The notes: generated from the letters alone by a model not told the origin. Counted from the stretch's first letter, positions 28,064 to 37,496 are shown. The stretch is 46,932 nt of DNA from an uncultured Bacteroidales bacterium (GCA_902784425.1 CACZUS010000036.1:1-46932), one strand, 5' to 3'. A program made the numbers and translations.

Positions 28064-28857
28064 ATAATTTCCAAACATACAACTTTCCTAACTGCAAATG
28101 CCTTGTTGCTTGCGGCGATATCCACGGTGACTTCAATCTCCTTGTGAATAAAATCTGTGTTCAATATCAAATGCGAGATACCCTCGTTGTTGTTGCTGGC
28201 GACTGTGGATTTGGTTTTGAGAATAAAGGATATTACGACAATATAGTCAAAAGAAATGCCAAGAGGATGAACGAATGTAACAACTGGATTGTCTTCATCC
28301 GTGGCAACCATGACAACCCAGCCTACTTTGATGGTAAGTCTTTTATGAACAAGAGATTTATGGCTGTGCCAGACTATTCTATCTTAAATGCATGTGGCCA
28401 CACAATTCTATGTGTTGGTGGCGCAATTTCTATAGATCGTAAATACAGACAAGATGCCTGGGAACAGTATAAACTGAAACATAGGATTCAAAAGTCGGAT
28501 GATCTGTTTGCTAAAAATTATTACTGGCTTAATGAAGCTCCAACCATAGATTTTTCTGCCCTCGAAAGAATCAATGCGGAATGTACTATAGACACCGTGA
28601 TTACTCACACCGCCCCATCATTCTGCGAATTACAAAGTAAAAATGGATTGTGCTGCTACGCTTATGATGACAATTCATTAATCAATGATGTCACAGAAGA
28701 ACGTGCGATAATGGATAAAATCTATAATATGTTAAAACATCAAAACCATCCTCTTGCTCATTGGTGCTATGGCCATTTTCATCAAAGCTGGCATGCTTCT
28801 ATCGAAGGCACTTTGTTCAAGATGCTTGATATCATGGAGATGTATGAGATTAGATGA
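28060..28857 (+). CDS. Calcineurin-like metallophosphoesterase
   Basis: The 265-aa protein contains the full metallophosphoesterase motif set: CGDIHGDFN (about residues 19-27), VVAGDCGFGF (about 44-53), RGNHDNP (about 77-83), a His in THTAPS (about 185) and YGHFHQ (about 238-243). It would be a two-metal phosphoesterase; the substrate may be a phosphoprotein, nucleotide or nucleic acid. Its start overlaps the AbiEi-like stop (ATGA, 28060-28063), so translation is coupled. It has no signal peptide and should be cytoplasmic. In this position it replaces the AbiEii toxin, which makes it the candidate effector of the pair. Confidence 0.85.
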   Translation: MNNFQTYNFPNCKCLVACGDIHGDFNLLVNKICVQYQMRDTLVVVAGDCGFGFENKGYYDNIVKRNAKRMNECNNWIVFIRGNHDNPAYFDGKSFMNKRFMAVPDYSILNACGHTILCVGGAISIDRKYRQDAWEQYKLKHRIQKSDDLFAKNYYWLNEAPTIDFSALERINAECTIDTVITHTAPSFCELQSKNGLCCYAYDDNSLINDVTEERAIMDKIYNMLKHQNHPLAHWCYGHFHQSWHASIEGTLFKMLDIMEMYEIR

Positions 28858-28930
28858 CTCTTTGGGAAGCAAGACTGACCTGAACGAATAGGCAAGTGGC
28901 GTCTTCCTGACGTATTGAGCTGACATCTCA

Positions 28931-29248
28931 CTATCTTAGGTACTGCAAATCTTTGACCATAAATATGGTGGTTGCGGTATGTCCTGAGTCACAAAATTTC
29001 ACCAATTCAGCATACCCTTCTGGTAGCCCTTCTGTCGGATAGTAGCCACAACCGCCAAGAATAACGCCATTGTCAACGACAACCCAGTACTCGGCATTCT
29101 TTCCTACCAAAGCATCAAAGACATGCTCCGTCCGAGGGTCATCATAAACAGTGTTGACCAACGGAGCTCCATATTCCTCAAAAACGGAACGGATGATATT
29201 GGACAACTGTAGTTGGTCTTTCTCTTCAATATGTCTGATATCGGCCAT
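28931..29248 (-). pseudogene. GNAT acetyltransferase truncated before the CoA-binding motif
   Basis: From the ATG at 29248 the frame encodes a GNAT start (ADIRHIEEKDQLQLSNIIRS, VFEEYGAPLVNT) through GGCGYYPTEGLPEGYAELVK, which closely fits Bacteroidales GNAT proteins. Just where motif A (R/Q-x-x-G-x-G/A) should follow, the sequence changes to CDSGHTATTIFMVKDLQYLR and stops. The acetyl-CoA binding half is therefore missing and the product cannot be an active transferase. The in-frame extension to 29443 looks like non-genic leader sequence. Confidence 0.7.
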
Positions 29249-29505
29249 ATGTTCTTCCTGATTTACATGTTTTTTTGCAAAGGTATCGCTTTCCCAACAG
29301 AATCCACACCATAATGCGAGAAAAAGCGATAAAAATACCATACTCATGGTATGATTGAATTCCTCCTGCTCATCCTCCGTTTCGCCACGTATGTACGGGG
29401 GTACAGATAGTGTTTCCAAGACGCTTTTTTCTTCAATTCGCAAAGTCTATTGCATAAAAAACGTACTATTTTATGCAGTACAAAGTAATTATTGCATAAA
29501 AAAAT

Positions 29506-29925
29506 CTATTCCCGTACCACAGTAATATACGCAAACATATTCTGATATCGTTCATAGTCCGTTGGGGGATATTCCTTCTGAGACCTATAATCGGGAGCAC
29601 CGACAGCCACAATCTTTATTGGAACAGAGACATTATCAAGTATCCATCGTCTTAGCCATTCGGCTCTCTTTCGAGACAATATCATAGCCGCAGCTGGATG
29701 TTCCCTCTCCCTTACAAAGATTTCCAAATAGTCGTTTTCTGTTAGTTGCGCATCCTCAATAAACTCAAGGATGATTTTTTGAGTGACCGTATCTTGCGGA
29801 AATGTCCAATCACGCCCAAACACATTAACCTCCAATCTCAAAAACTGGGGCGGTCCTAGTTTCGAATAGGACATTAAAGAGGGAATGAGCAGAAGCAGAA
29901 TTAGGATTAATCTTTTGGTAATCAT
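29506..29925 (-). CDS. Small secreted protein with OmpA-like C-terminal features
   Basis: Starting at the ATG at 29925 the product is 139 aa with a signal peptide (ITKRLILILLLLIPSLMSYS). The mature part has DTVTQKIILEFIEDAQLTEN and LSRKRAEWLRRWILDNVSVP followed by IKIVAVGAPDYR. This resembles the helix with the N-x-x-L-S-x-x-R-A-x-x-V pattern and following strand of OmpA-like peptidoglycan-binding domains. It is shorter than a full OmpA domain, so the assignment is tentative. It lies 49 nt after the YD-repeat gene in the same direction. The AT-rich region downstream (29444-29505) holds several TTGCATAAAA copies in both orientations, which may form a terminator. Confidence 0.5.
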   Translation of the reverse strand: MITKRLILILLLLIPSLMSYSKLGPPQFLRLEVNVFGRDWTFPQDTVTQKIILEFIEDAQLTENDYLEIFVREREHPAAAMILSRKRAEWLRRWILDNVSVPIKIVAVGAPDYRSQKEYPPTDYERYQNMFAYITVVRE

Positions 29926-29974
29926 ATTATAGATATACGTTGCCATTACTGCTAACCATTTTATGTTCAATGAA

Positions 29975-30852
29975 TTACTCATAATATTTATAACTATATC
30001 TTTCGACTATTGTATCTTTTTTCTTTGTCCAATCCCAAGTCCTAATTTGGGTTTCCTCTATTATGTTTCCTATTGAGTCGTGTTTATAAACAAATTTCGT
30101 ATAGTAATCGTTCCCTCTTTCATTTTTTTCCGCAAGGTTTCCTTTCTCGTCGTATATATACTCAACAGATTTATCCCATTTATTACCCCATTTTTCCTTC
30201 TCATGTGTTATGTAACCCTTCTCATTGTATGTACGCACATAGTTCCAACTGTTCTTGCGGATAAGGGTATCCCCCTTATTAAAGTAGGTTATACCTAATG
30301 ATTCAACCATATTCCCATTCGTATCGTATTTGAGCAAACAGGTACTCTCCAAATTTCCTCCCGACCTATACGACAGTTCTTTCATTTCATTTGTAATGTC
30401 ATCATAGATGTATTCGCTCCATTCAAGCAAAATTCCATTTCCATTATATCTTAGTTCTTTTATTTTGTTACCCCTTTCATCCAGTTTGAAGACCCTTTTT
30501 GTTGGTACATAGAAATAACCTCTTTCCTCACATTCAGATATGGTATTTGTTGACCCTATGCAGTTCCCTTCTTCATCATATAAATAAGTCGTTTGAACGC
30601 CATTCCCATTTTTCTTAATTCGATTACCCTTTATGTCATACAATGCATAACTCGATGAAGAAGGATCATCAACCTCTTGTACTTTTCCTTTAAGACCATC
30701 CACTTCCCAATCGGTTTTCTTATTTATCAAACTGAAGTAGAGTCTTTCCCCTGTGTACATTCAGACTTCCTCTCCTCCTTTTTTGTATTATTAGAACAAC
30801 AAAGGAGAAATACAGAAAGAAGGGGAAGAAGATATTTTGTCGCTTTCAACAT
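29975..30852 (-). pseudogene. YD-repeat (RHS-like) lipoprotein, frameshifted after the signal peptide
   Basis: A lipoprotein signal begins at the ATG at 30852: YLLPLLSVFLLCCSNNTKKE, then ERKSECTQGKDSTSV and a stop at 30727. The body (261 codons from 30760) continues in another frame with YD-type repeats such as YALYDIKGNRIKKNGNGVQT, YLYDEEGNCIGS and YIYDEKGNLAEK. Adding one G to the GGGG tract at 30748-30751 would join both frames, so a one-base loss there is the simplest cause. As it stands, the body would lack its signal and remain in the cytoplasm. Short YD-repeat lipoproteins are common in Bacteroidales; their function is unknown. Confidence 0.75.
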
Positions 30853-30900
30853 ACTTGATATTGTTTGTGAGCGACAAATCTATGAAAAAAAGAAACATTT

Positions 30901-31623
30901 TCATAAAAAATGATACCGATTCAATATTTCATGCAACTCGTCTTGTGAACAGAACATCATCAAATCAATGATGCTCAGATCTTGAACAAACTCATCTGAA
31001 TACTGCTTATAGCGGATGTCTTCGTTGCGCCGCAAAAATTGCAGATTGATGCCCATCTCGTGAAATTTTTCCTTGTCATAGTACTCCATTCCTGCACCGG
31101 ATGGATTGATGTAATTGGTGAACCCAAAGTGCTCACAGGTGCGACGTATTATCTCGGGAGACCTACATTCCCAACGGGGTGATACCTCCGAAAGTAACCT
31201 GAACTCCGTCTTGATGCCCAAATAATCGGCTACAGATTTCAGTTGTTTGAAGAGATAGCGCGTTAGGTCGGGTTCCTCATCTAACAGGATAGGCTCGATG
31301 ATCTCCATTGCCTCGTTATAGTGTGGTGCTTTGCTGTAGTTGTACATCAATGTTCGATATAGATGTTCCGCGCGTTCGCGACTAACCACACGCTTTGTCT
31401 CGTTGATAAGATGGTTGCAGGAAGCATGGCAGATTTCGATGCCGAAGAGTTGTGGACGGATTTTTTCGCCCAAGATACGGTTCCGATTAATCCAACCTCG
31501 CTTGATATAGTGTAGATTGTCACCAACCACAAACATGTCGGCGGCATGGATGAGTTGCCAATAGCCGATGTAAGGGAAGAAGTACGGCTGCATTATGGCT
31601 ATATGTTGTTGACTGTTAATCAT
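30901..31623 (-). CDS. WbqC family protein
   Basis: The 240-aa protein opens with the family signature IAIMQPYFFPYIGYWQLIHA, followed by FVVGDNLHYIKRGWINRNRI. The C-terminal half has INPSGAGMEYYDKEKFHEMG, all typical of WbqC-like proteins. WbqC proteins occur in O-antigen and secondary-metabolite loci; the biochemical role is not established, though a condensation or transferase role has been suggested. Its start overlaps the stop of the ATP-grasp gene by four bases, making it the last gene of a coupled three-gene operon. Confidence 0.85.
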   Translation of the reverse strand: MINSQQHIAIMQPYFFPYIGYWQLIHAADMFVVGDNLHYIKRGWINRNRILGEKIRPQLFGIEICHASCNHLINETKRVVSRERAEHLYRTLMYNYSKAPHYNEAMEIIEPILLDEEPDLTRYLFKQLKSVADYLGIKTEFRLLSEVSPRWECRSPEIIRRTCEHFGFTNYINPSGAGMEYYDKEKFHEMGINLQFLRRNEDIRYKQYSDEFVQDLSIIDLMMFCSQDELHEILNRYHFL

Positions 31624-32846
31624 AGTACATTATAAATCATTTTTAGTTCTGCAATGTCACTGTGGATGACGCACATTTTGCGGTCATCCACCTTGTTGGT
31701 CACAGGTGCACTACTCGTGCGAAACATTCCGCTGTCAAAATAGAGATCGTCCATACACAACATCATGCCACACACGTAGTCATCATAATGATTACCTTCC
31801 CACTCACAAGGGTATGTCCGCTGTTTGATAAATGGCTGAAGAATATAATGAGGGTTGAATGTTGAGGTTTCAGAATTGAAAATCACATCTCTCCACGTCT
31901 CCTCATCGGTCATCACACCCGCATACAGACCGACACTCTTGCCTAGGTCGTAAGGCTTGATGATGTATTTATCCTTGTGCGTCAAGGCATCGTGCCATAT
32001 CTCCGAATTGTCATAATTCTCACTCGGTGGCAGATAGGTAGGAATGGTATGTTGACGTAGGAACGTCGTCTCCTCTTCCGTGAGGCACTCTCGTGTAAAG
32101 TCATCCACGAAGATAAGATGCAGAAACCGCTTGTCATGTGTAAGAAAGATAGTGCGGAAGTCGTTCATCATCCGTGCATCTATCATAGCTTGCAACGTCT
32201 CCATCTTAAAAGAGAGAAGATCTTGTTGATTCAGTGCACTAAACACCACCGCATCATGACTCCACTCTGCTATATGTTCTTCCACTTCGGCAGCCTCATA
32301 GACGGTCACCTCATGTCCGTAGTACTCATAGAATTTCTTATAAAGTGCAATCTCATTTGTTTTGTCACTGCTCTTCAGTACGTAGATAGGACGACCTGCA
32401 GGGATAATGTCGCGCATGTGGGTGAGAAGAGCGTTGTAAATGCCTAATTCCTTGACAAACTTTTGAGACATGTTCTCAGAGTAAAAGGAAGACCATATAC
32501 CGTGTCCGAAGAAGCGACAAGTAATCTCTACCAGCAACAATTGACCATCGTCGCGGATGATATAGTCGGGTCTGTAGGCACCTGCCTGAAAGGGATAGCG
32601 ACTCTGTCTGTCCAGCACCTCCATCACCTTATCGTCCAAGGGCATGTATTGGGGAACCCACTCACGATAGTGTTCCGCCATATAGGCGATAGATTTATAG
32701 AGCAATGCATGCATACGTCGCAGTTCGTTGCGCCGCTCCGAGGTAATCAACATCGGTTTGGCGTGATACCACCGATGGTAATACTCGATTTTGTCAGCAA
32801 ACAGCTGATGGCAAACGTCTTGACACGATAATTCTTCACTCTTCAT
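31620..32846 (-). CDS. ATP-grasp-type ligase-like protein
   Basis: The 408-aa protein has an N-terminal half with the segments YRPDYIIRDDGQLLLVEITC and RFFGHGIWSSFYSENMSQKF. The C-terminal half shows ATP-grasp features: DKYIIKPYDLGKSVGLYAG (about residues 290-308, with the ATP-binding Lys and flexible loop), then HYILQPFIKQRTYPCEWEGN, and metal-binding acidic residues around GMMLCMDDLYFDSGMFRTSS. It resembles glutathionylspermidine-synthase-like and other peptide-forming ATP-grasp enzymes; the substrates are unknown. It is 3 nt downstream of the radical SAM gene and overlaps the WbqC gene by 4 nt. Confidence 0.72.
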   Translation of the reverse strand: MKSEELSCQDVCHQLFADKIEYYHRWYHAKPMLITSERRNELRRMHALLYKSIAYMAEHYREWVPQYMPLDDKVMEVLDRQSRYPFQAGAYRPDYIIRDDGQLLLVEITCRFFGHGIWSSFYSENMSQKFVKELGIYNALLTHMRDIIPAGRPIYVLKSSDKTNEIALYKKFYEYYGHEVTVYEAAEVEEHIAEWSHDAVVFSALNQQDLLSFKMETLQAMIDARMMNDFRTIFLTHDKRFLHLIFVDDFTRECLTEEETTFLRQHTIPTYLPPSENYDNSEIWHDALTHKDKYIIKPYDLGKSVGLYAGVMTDEETWRDVIFNSETSTFNPHYILQPFIKQRTYPCEWEGNHYDDYVCGMMLCMDDLYFDSGMFRTSSAPVTNKVDDRKMCVIHSDIAELKMIYNVL

Positions 32847-32849
32847 ACC

Positions 32850-34220
32850 TTACTTCTCATTTTTAAACAGTTTCGACTGATAGCCCAAGCACTGAAATCC
32901 ATTGCGGTTGATGATAGGTATGATGCTTGTAGGTACCTGTAATTGGTTACGTACCCAGAAACAGATACTCGTAGACATTCCTATGGTGTCGGTATATTTC
33001 ATCAGTCTCTGTATGTTTTCCAGCGAGAGAGCACGATTAGGAGCCGTACGTCCGCGTTGTTTGCGGTGGTCGGCGTTCTTCGGACTGATATAGTCCATAT
33101 AGAGGTCGCGCTCCATTGTTTTATCAAAGTGACCGAGCCATTGTCCCAACTGAGCCAAGTTCTCCATGCAGGCAGTGAGGAATTCCGGTTTATAGTTTAC
33201 TATACCAACGCTATGGAGCATATCGAAGAACTCCTTGATGTGTTCGTCTGTGAGGTATGGCACAAATATAGGTTGTACCAAGGCGGAGTTAGCCTGTATG
33301 CCTCGTTCCTGACACATTCGCACGGCTTTCATTCGCTCTTCTATCGGAGCACCATAAGGCTCTAAGAGGTCGCGGAATGCGGTTGGCATGATGCTCACCG
33401 AGGTGTTGAACTGCATCTTGCCTTTCAGTTGTTCGAATAGATCGAGAATGGTTTCGCCCTCGTTTTCGACCAAGAGGTGTTTAGCACCAGCCTTAGAAGC
33501 AATAAAGAGACGTGCGTTGGAGTTTGGGCACTTCTTGAAGTGAGCAATAAACTCACGCAGTATGCGGTGAGCAATGCCAGTGTACAATGTAGGCTCTTGC
33601 AGGGCTTCTGTCTTTGGTGAAAAATAGTAGTAATGATTCCAGTTTTTGCCACGGCTCAGTGCCACAATCTTTCGTTCGATCTCTTTTTTCTTTTCAGGAG
33701 CTTCAACGATGGCTTTTGCTAATTCATTCAGCAGACGGCTGCGCTCCTGGATATCTTCTGGTGTCACGGCATTTGGTTTTTCGCAGCAAGTGCCGTTCAT
33801 TTCTTCTAGGAGTTTGCGAACATAGAGGTGGTAGTTTTCGTATGCCACAAGTCTCTGTTCGTGTACACCATCTGTCACCAAGCAATATTGACATCCCACA
33901 TGACAGCCCTTGATAGGGTTCACCTCGAAGGTTAGCGTTGGGCAACGTCCCGTATAGTTGTGGATTTCAGTCTCCACAGCATCGAGATTACAATCCTCCA
34001 TATAGAGCATTGACTTTGGTATGACGGTGTGTTCTTTCAACCGTTCCATAAAGAGTTTGGACCCTTTGATAAGGCCTTCCAATGTTTCTTCGGAAGGTTC
34101 AATCGTAACGCCGAGTTGTTTTAAATATTCGGCATCGACAATCTGAGGTTGAAAACCTTTCAGATTGTAAGCGTTTGTCTCATGTTCGTAGAGACTGTGT
34201 AATTCAATAGGTTGTCTCAT
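32850..34220 (-). CDS. Radical SAM protein of the spore-photoproduct-lyase-like group
   Basis: The 456-aa protein has the radical SAM cluster motif C-x3-C-x2-C in IKGCHVGCQYCLVTDG (about residues 103-118), which binds a [4Fe-4S] cluster and SAM. The context TLTFEVNPIKGC and the later HYYYFSPKTEALQEPTLYTG, LREFIAHFKKCPNSNARLFI and ASKAGAKHLL resemble spore photoproduct lyase-like proteins. Bacteroidales make no spores, so the substrate is something else. First gene of the operon with the ATP-grasp and WbqC genes. The 304-bp upstream region (34221-34524) holds AT-rich promoter DNA and a palindromic repeat, with no precursor-peptide gene that I can see. Confidence 0.8.
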   Translation of the reverse strand: MRQPIELHSLYEHETNAYNLKGFQPQIVDAEYLKQLGVTIEPSEETLEGLIKGSKLFMERLKEHTVIPKSMLYMEDCNLDAVETEIHNYTGRCPTLTFEVNPIKGCHVGCQYCLVTDGVHEQRLVAYENYHLYVRKLLEEMNGTCCEKPNAVTPEDIQERSRLLNELAKAIVEAPEKKKEIERKIVALSRGKNWNHYYYFSPKTEALQEPTLYTGIAHRILREFIAHFKKCPNSNARLFIASKAGAKHLLVENEGETILDLFEQLKGKMQFNTSVSIMPTAFRDLLEPYGAPIEERMKAVRMCQERGIQANSALVQPIFVPYLTDEHIKEFFDMLHSVGIVNYKPEFLTACMENLAQLGQWLGHFDKTMERDLYMDYISPKNADHRKQRGRTAPNRALSLENIQRLMKYTDTIGMSTSICFWVRNQLQVPTSIIPIINRNGFQCLGYQSKLFKNEK

Positions 34221-34449
34221 TTTTGTAACTCAATCACCGCACCATAGTATTTTCCACCTTAGGTGCAAACAAATAAAAATCCTTTTTCAGGGTTTTGATT
34301 TGTTTATATCAACTAAAAAATCTTTTTGATATACAAAGTTAATTATTTTTCGATGTTTTATGTGAAATATCCCAGAAAAATCGTTGCTTTCACAATAAAA
34401 CGCTCATAATCAGAATCAAAATTACATTGCTGGCACAGACGCCTGACGT

Positions 34450-34505
34450 CCCGTTGTAGAGACGCAATGCATTGCGTCTCTACGGCACAGCACCAACACA
34501 ACCCG
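34450..34505 (+). repeat. Interspersed palindromic repeat, copy 1
   Basis: A perfect 28-bp palindrome (34456-34483; half site GTAGAGACGCAATG) is flanked by CCGTT on the left and GGCACAGCACCAACACAACC on the right. It lies 40 nt beyond the 3' end of the VWA gene. Two related copies lie in the same orientation at 39281 and 42415. Confidence 0.9.
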
Positions 34506-34524
34506 TTTTTTATATCACAAACAT

Positions 34525-35916
34525 TTAAATTCCTCCCCAAATGAGCTTGTTATCTATCCTTACATGCCAAATCCTATCGAGAATTTCATCATAACAGTCA
34601 GATATACTGTCAATCTGAAGTCCATAGAATCGTGTTCCTTTGTCGTGTTCCGTATTCATTTTCTTTCGGGTTCGTTCTAAAGGTGTGTTGAAGCAGAAAT
34701 CGCTGATGACAAGAACGTCTGCCATGGCGAAGTTGGAACTCTGCAACATCTTCAATGCGGCATTCAGCATCTCTTCCCCATCTGTTCCTCCCGAGAAATA
34801 GTTTTCTAAGAACTTATTCAACTGATTCCATGCACCATATCGAGACAGATCAAGACAATTGGCCCGAACTGAGAATGTTATCAGATAGCATTTCCGTTTC
34901 TGTTTTTTTGCCATTCTCAGGAGTTGAAGCAACAAGCATTTTGCCAACTGAATAGGTTTTCCTCCCATAGATCCGCTAGTATCAAGACATACAATGATTG
35001 GGCCTTTTTCCAGTCGTGGCTTTACCATACGCTGTTTGTCCAATTTTATTTTACTTTCCTCTTTCGGTTTGCTGGCAAACAACTGAAGTTTCTGCGAAGT
35101 ATATTTCAGATAGAATAAATCTTCCGTTTCATGGTCAGACATGATAGCCATTTCAACAGGCATCATGTGTTGCAAGTTTTGTCCTGTTGTGATTTCCTCA
35201 ATCTCCACGGCTGGCTTGGGTGGCGAGGGCAAGATGGGCAGATACTTTTTGATCATCTCGTCCATTTCATCTATTCGGTTCGGTTGTTTCCTCCCGATGA
35301 TACGAACGATCTCTGCCAATGCAGGATAGGAATAGACAATCTTCTCAATACGTTTGTGTTCCTTGTAGTCAGAAAGTCCACATTCTCTCAAGTGCATCTC
35401 CCAGTTTTTACGATAACGATGCAAGGCTGCTTGTTCCTTTCGTTTGAATTCCTCGTCACAAGCTTTATCCCAGTCTTTTGCCAAGGTAGTCAGAATGACT
35501 TCCTTTTTCTCTATGTCGTGAGCGTCTGTTTCCCTCAATAGTTCTTCATAGCCACTGATATTAACCTGCTCCTTTAAATAACCAGAAGTGATGATGTTCT
35601 TCGCATGAAACCACATTTGTCGTTTCGCTTCCAAACTACCATCAAGGAATGCAAGAATAAAATCTTTCTCCTTTCGGTATTGTTCCTCTATCGGTTGAAA
35701 GATTTGGAGCATTGCTTCTATGAATTTCATCAGTTCCTCTTTCAATAAATCCTTCCACAATGGATCTTGGCTCTCCAATTGGGGGTTGTCATGAATCGTC
35801 TGAGCAAGGAACCCACCCAACAGATCATCTTGAGGAATATAGTCAGGTAGTTCACCCCTGTCCATATAGAAGTCAAACGCCTCATCATATTCTTCTATTT
35901 TCTTTGCTATATCCAT
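34525..35916 (-). CDS. VWA-domain protein (ViaA/CoxE-like)
   Basis: The 463-aa protein has a long helical N-terminal region (about 1-260) and then a von Willebrand A domain. Its MIDAS motif is in IIVCLDTSGSMGGKPIQLAK (about residues 303-322), with the supporting Thr in YFSGGTDGEEML and Asp in VLVISDF. The layout matches ViaA, the partner of the MoxR ATPase RavA. The gene lies 5 nt after a RavA-like ATPase gene, which supports a functional pair. MoxR/VWA pairs act as chaperones for metal insertion or complex assembly. Copy 1 of the palindromic repeat follows its stop codon. Confidence 0.85.
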   Translation of the reverse strand: MDIAKKIEEYDEAFDFYMDRGELPDYIPQDDLLGGFLAQTIHDNPQLESQDPLWKDLLKEELMKFIEAMLQIFQPIEEQYRKEKDFILAFLDGSLEAKRQMWFHAKNIITSGYLKEQVNISGYEELLRETDAHDIEKKEVILTTLAKDWDKACDEEFKRKEQAALHRYRKNWEMHLRECGLSDYKEHKRIEKIVYSYPALAEIVRIIGRKQPNRIDEMDEMIKKYLPILPSPPKPAVEIEEITTGQNLQHMMPVEMAIMSDHETEDLFYLKYTSQKLQLFASKPKEESKIKLDKQRMVKPRLEKGPIIVCLDTSGSMGGKPIQLAKCLLLQLLRMAKKQKRKCYLITFSVRANCLDLSRYGAWNQLNKFLENYFSGGTDGEEMLNAALKMLQSSNFAMADVLVISDFCFNTPLERTRKKMNTEHDKGTRFYGLQIDSISDCYDEILDRIWHVRIDNKLIWGGI

Positions 35917-35921
35917 AATCG

Positions 35922-37484
35922 TCAGAGCAATTTCTGTGTATTCTGTGCTTTCACATAAACCTCCTCAATGTGCATATTGCATTTCATAAGATAATTTTTC
36001 AACAGATTCAATTCATCGTCAGAAAGAAAGATGTTTTTCTGCTTAGTGAACAAAGCTTGCAGTTTAGCATATTGTGGTCGTATTTCATTGTCTATTGTTG
36101 CAATAACGGAATCCGCCATGTTGGGTGCCTTACAATTCTCATCATTCAGCATTCTATCCTCTGATGCCGAAATCCCCGGCTGTCTCTCAAAAGCATAGGG
36201 AGTTCCATCAATGATTATACCATTTTTGCATTTCTGCAGTTTAATTTTCTTTACGTCTGTCTTATCCCTCACTTTATAGTCAAATGGTGCGCCCGTATAG
36301 ATGGCATGAATAATCCATGCTTGTTTCTTATCATCCTTATAGATGATACCATCCAATGGTGTATCAACACTGATATAATTGTAGTCAGATTTGTAGAAAA
36401 GGCATTTGCCATCTTTGTAATCATGTATCGTATAATAGAAATAGTTGAATAACGCAATTTTTGAGGTCAAGTTGTTCTTATCATCCTCCTCTTTTTGTAG
36501 TTCCGAAGCCTTCTTCAAAGCCTTTTCAATCTCATTTTCCATCTTGTTTAGTTTACTGTCTATTGCTTCTGTAAAACTACGTCCTATCACATCAATCACA
36601 GTGGGAATTGTCTCATCCCTATTCCATAGACAGTGCATAAGGATAGGGACATCCGTCATGTCAATACTCTTCCTGCCGTTCAAAAAAGCGGATGCCTGCA
36701 TTAGATGGACACATTTCTTCCAACGACGGTCAGAGACATAGTAGTTCATTTTGTTTATTTCCTCCTTTTGAATCTCCTTCTTGAAACCTTTGCGTATTAA
36801 GGTGATGATGTCGCATATCTCATTGGGAACATCAATCGCATCTATCTCTTTCTGCCACTGGATGTACTGTTCTTCTGTTATCAGTGAGTTTTCTCCTATT
36901 ACAGGTGACTCAAACGATTGTTGGCGAATCATTTTATAGAAAGTTTTCTCATTCTGAATACAGTTTGACACCATGCGCACCAGAAACCTATCCCACAATG
37001 CTTCGAGACCTTCATCCTCAGCTGGTAGTTCATTGCTTGCGGCTATCAAGAGTTTCATGGGCAAAGAGATGGTGTTACGTCCGTTTTGGAATATACGCTC
37101 ATTGAGGGCAGTCAGCAAGGCATTCTGTATGCTCGGACTGGCTTTCCATATTTCATCGAGGAAAACAATGGTGGCGGTGGGTAGGAAACCATCCACCACA
37201 CGTTCGTATCTATCCTCGTTTTTCAACAAGGAAATAGATACGGGTCCGAATATCTCATCTGGCGTACTGAAACGAGACATAAGATATTCGAACGATTGAC
37301 CCTCTTTGAAGGCAAGTTTCAGACGACGAGCCACTAAACTCTTCGCCGTCCCTGGAGGTCCGAGCAAAAAGAAACTCTCACCAGCTATGGCACAGAGCAA
37401 TGCCATAGCAATAATATGTTCTTTCTCATAGACCCCTTGAGAGAGGGCTTTGAGCAATGATTTTATTTGGCTATCGGCTTTCAT
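35922..37484 (-). CDS. MoxR-family AAA+ ATPase (RavA-like)
   Basis: The 520-aa protein begins with the MoxR core: Walker A GPPGTAKS (about residues 41-48), Walker B IVFLDEIWKASPSIQNALLT (about 105-124), and sensor 1 LLIAASNELP. The stretch from YLMSRFSTPDEIFGPVSI to LLKNEDRYERVV is the RavA-type insert. The C-terminal third is a RavA-like extension with an extended helical region. It is encoded 12 nt after the larger AAA+ gene and 5 nt before the VWA gene. It would form a hexamer acting with the VWA protein. Confidence 0.88.
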   Translation of the reverse strand: MKADSQIKSLLKALSQGVYEKEHIIAMALLCAIAGESFFLLGPPGTAKSLVARRLKLAFKEGQSFEYLMSRFSTPDEIFGPVSISLLKNEDRYERVVDGFLPTATIVFLDEIWKASPSIQNALLTALNERIFQNGRNTISLPMKLLIAASNELPAEDEGLEALWDRFLVRMVSNCIQNEKTFYKMIRQQSFESPVIGENSLITEEQYIQWQKEIDAIDVPNEICDIITLIRKGFKKEIQKEEINKMNYYVSDRRWKKCVHLMQASAFLNGRKSIDMTDVPILMHCLWNRDETIPTVIDVIGRSFTEAIDSKLNKMENEIEKALKKASELQKEEDDKNNLTSKIALFNYFYYTIHDYKDGKCLFYKSDYNYISVDTPLDGIIYKDDKKQAWIIHAIYTGAPFDYKVRDKTDVKKIKLQKCKNGIIIDGTPYAFERQPGISASEDRMLNDENCKAPNMADSVIATIDNEIRPQYAKLQALFTKQKNIFLSDDELNLLKNYLMKCNMHIEEVYVKAQNTQKLL

Positions 37485-37496
37485 ATATTTATCAGT

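Noticed and set aside
34221-34524. RiPP precursor gene for the radical SAM operon
   Set aside because: No short open frame with a plausible leader or core and start signal was found in this interval.
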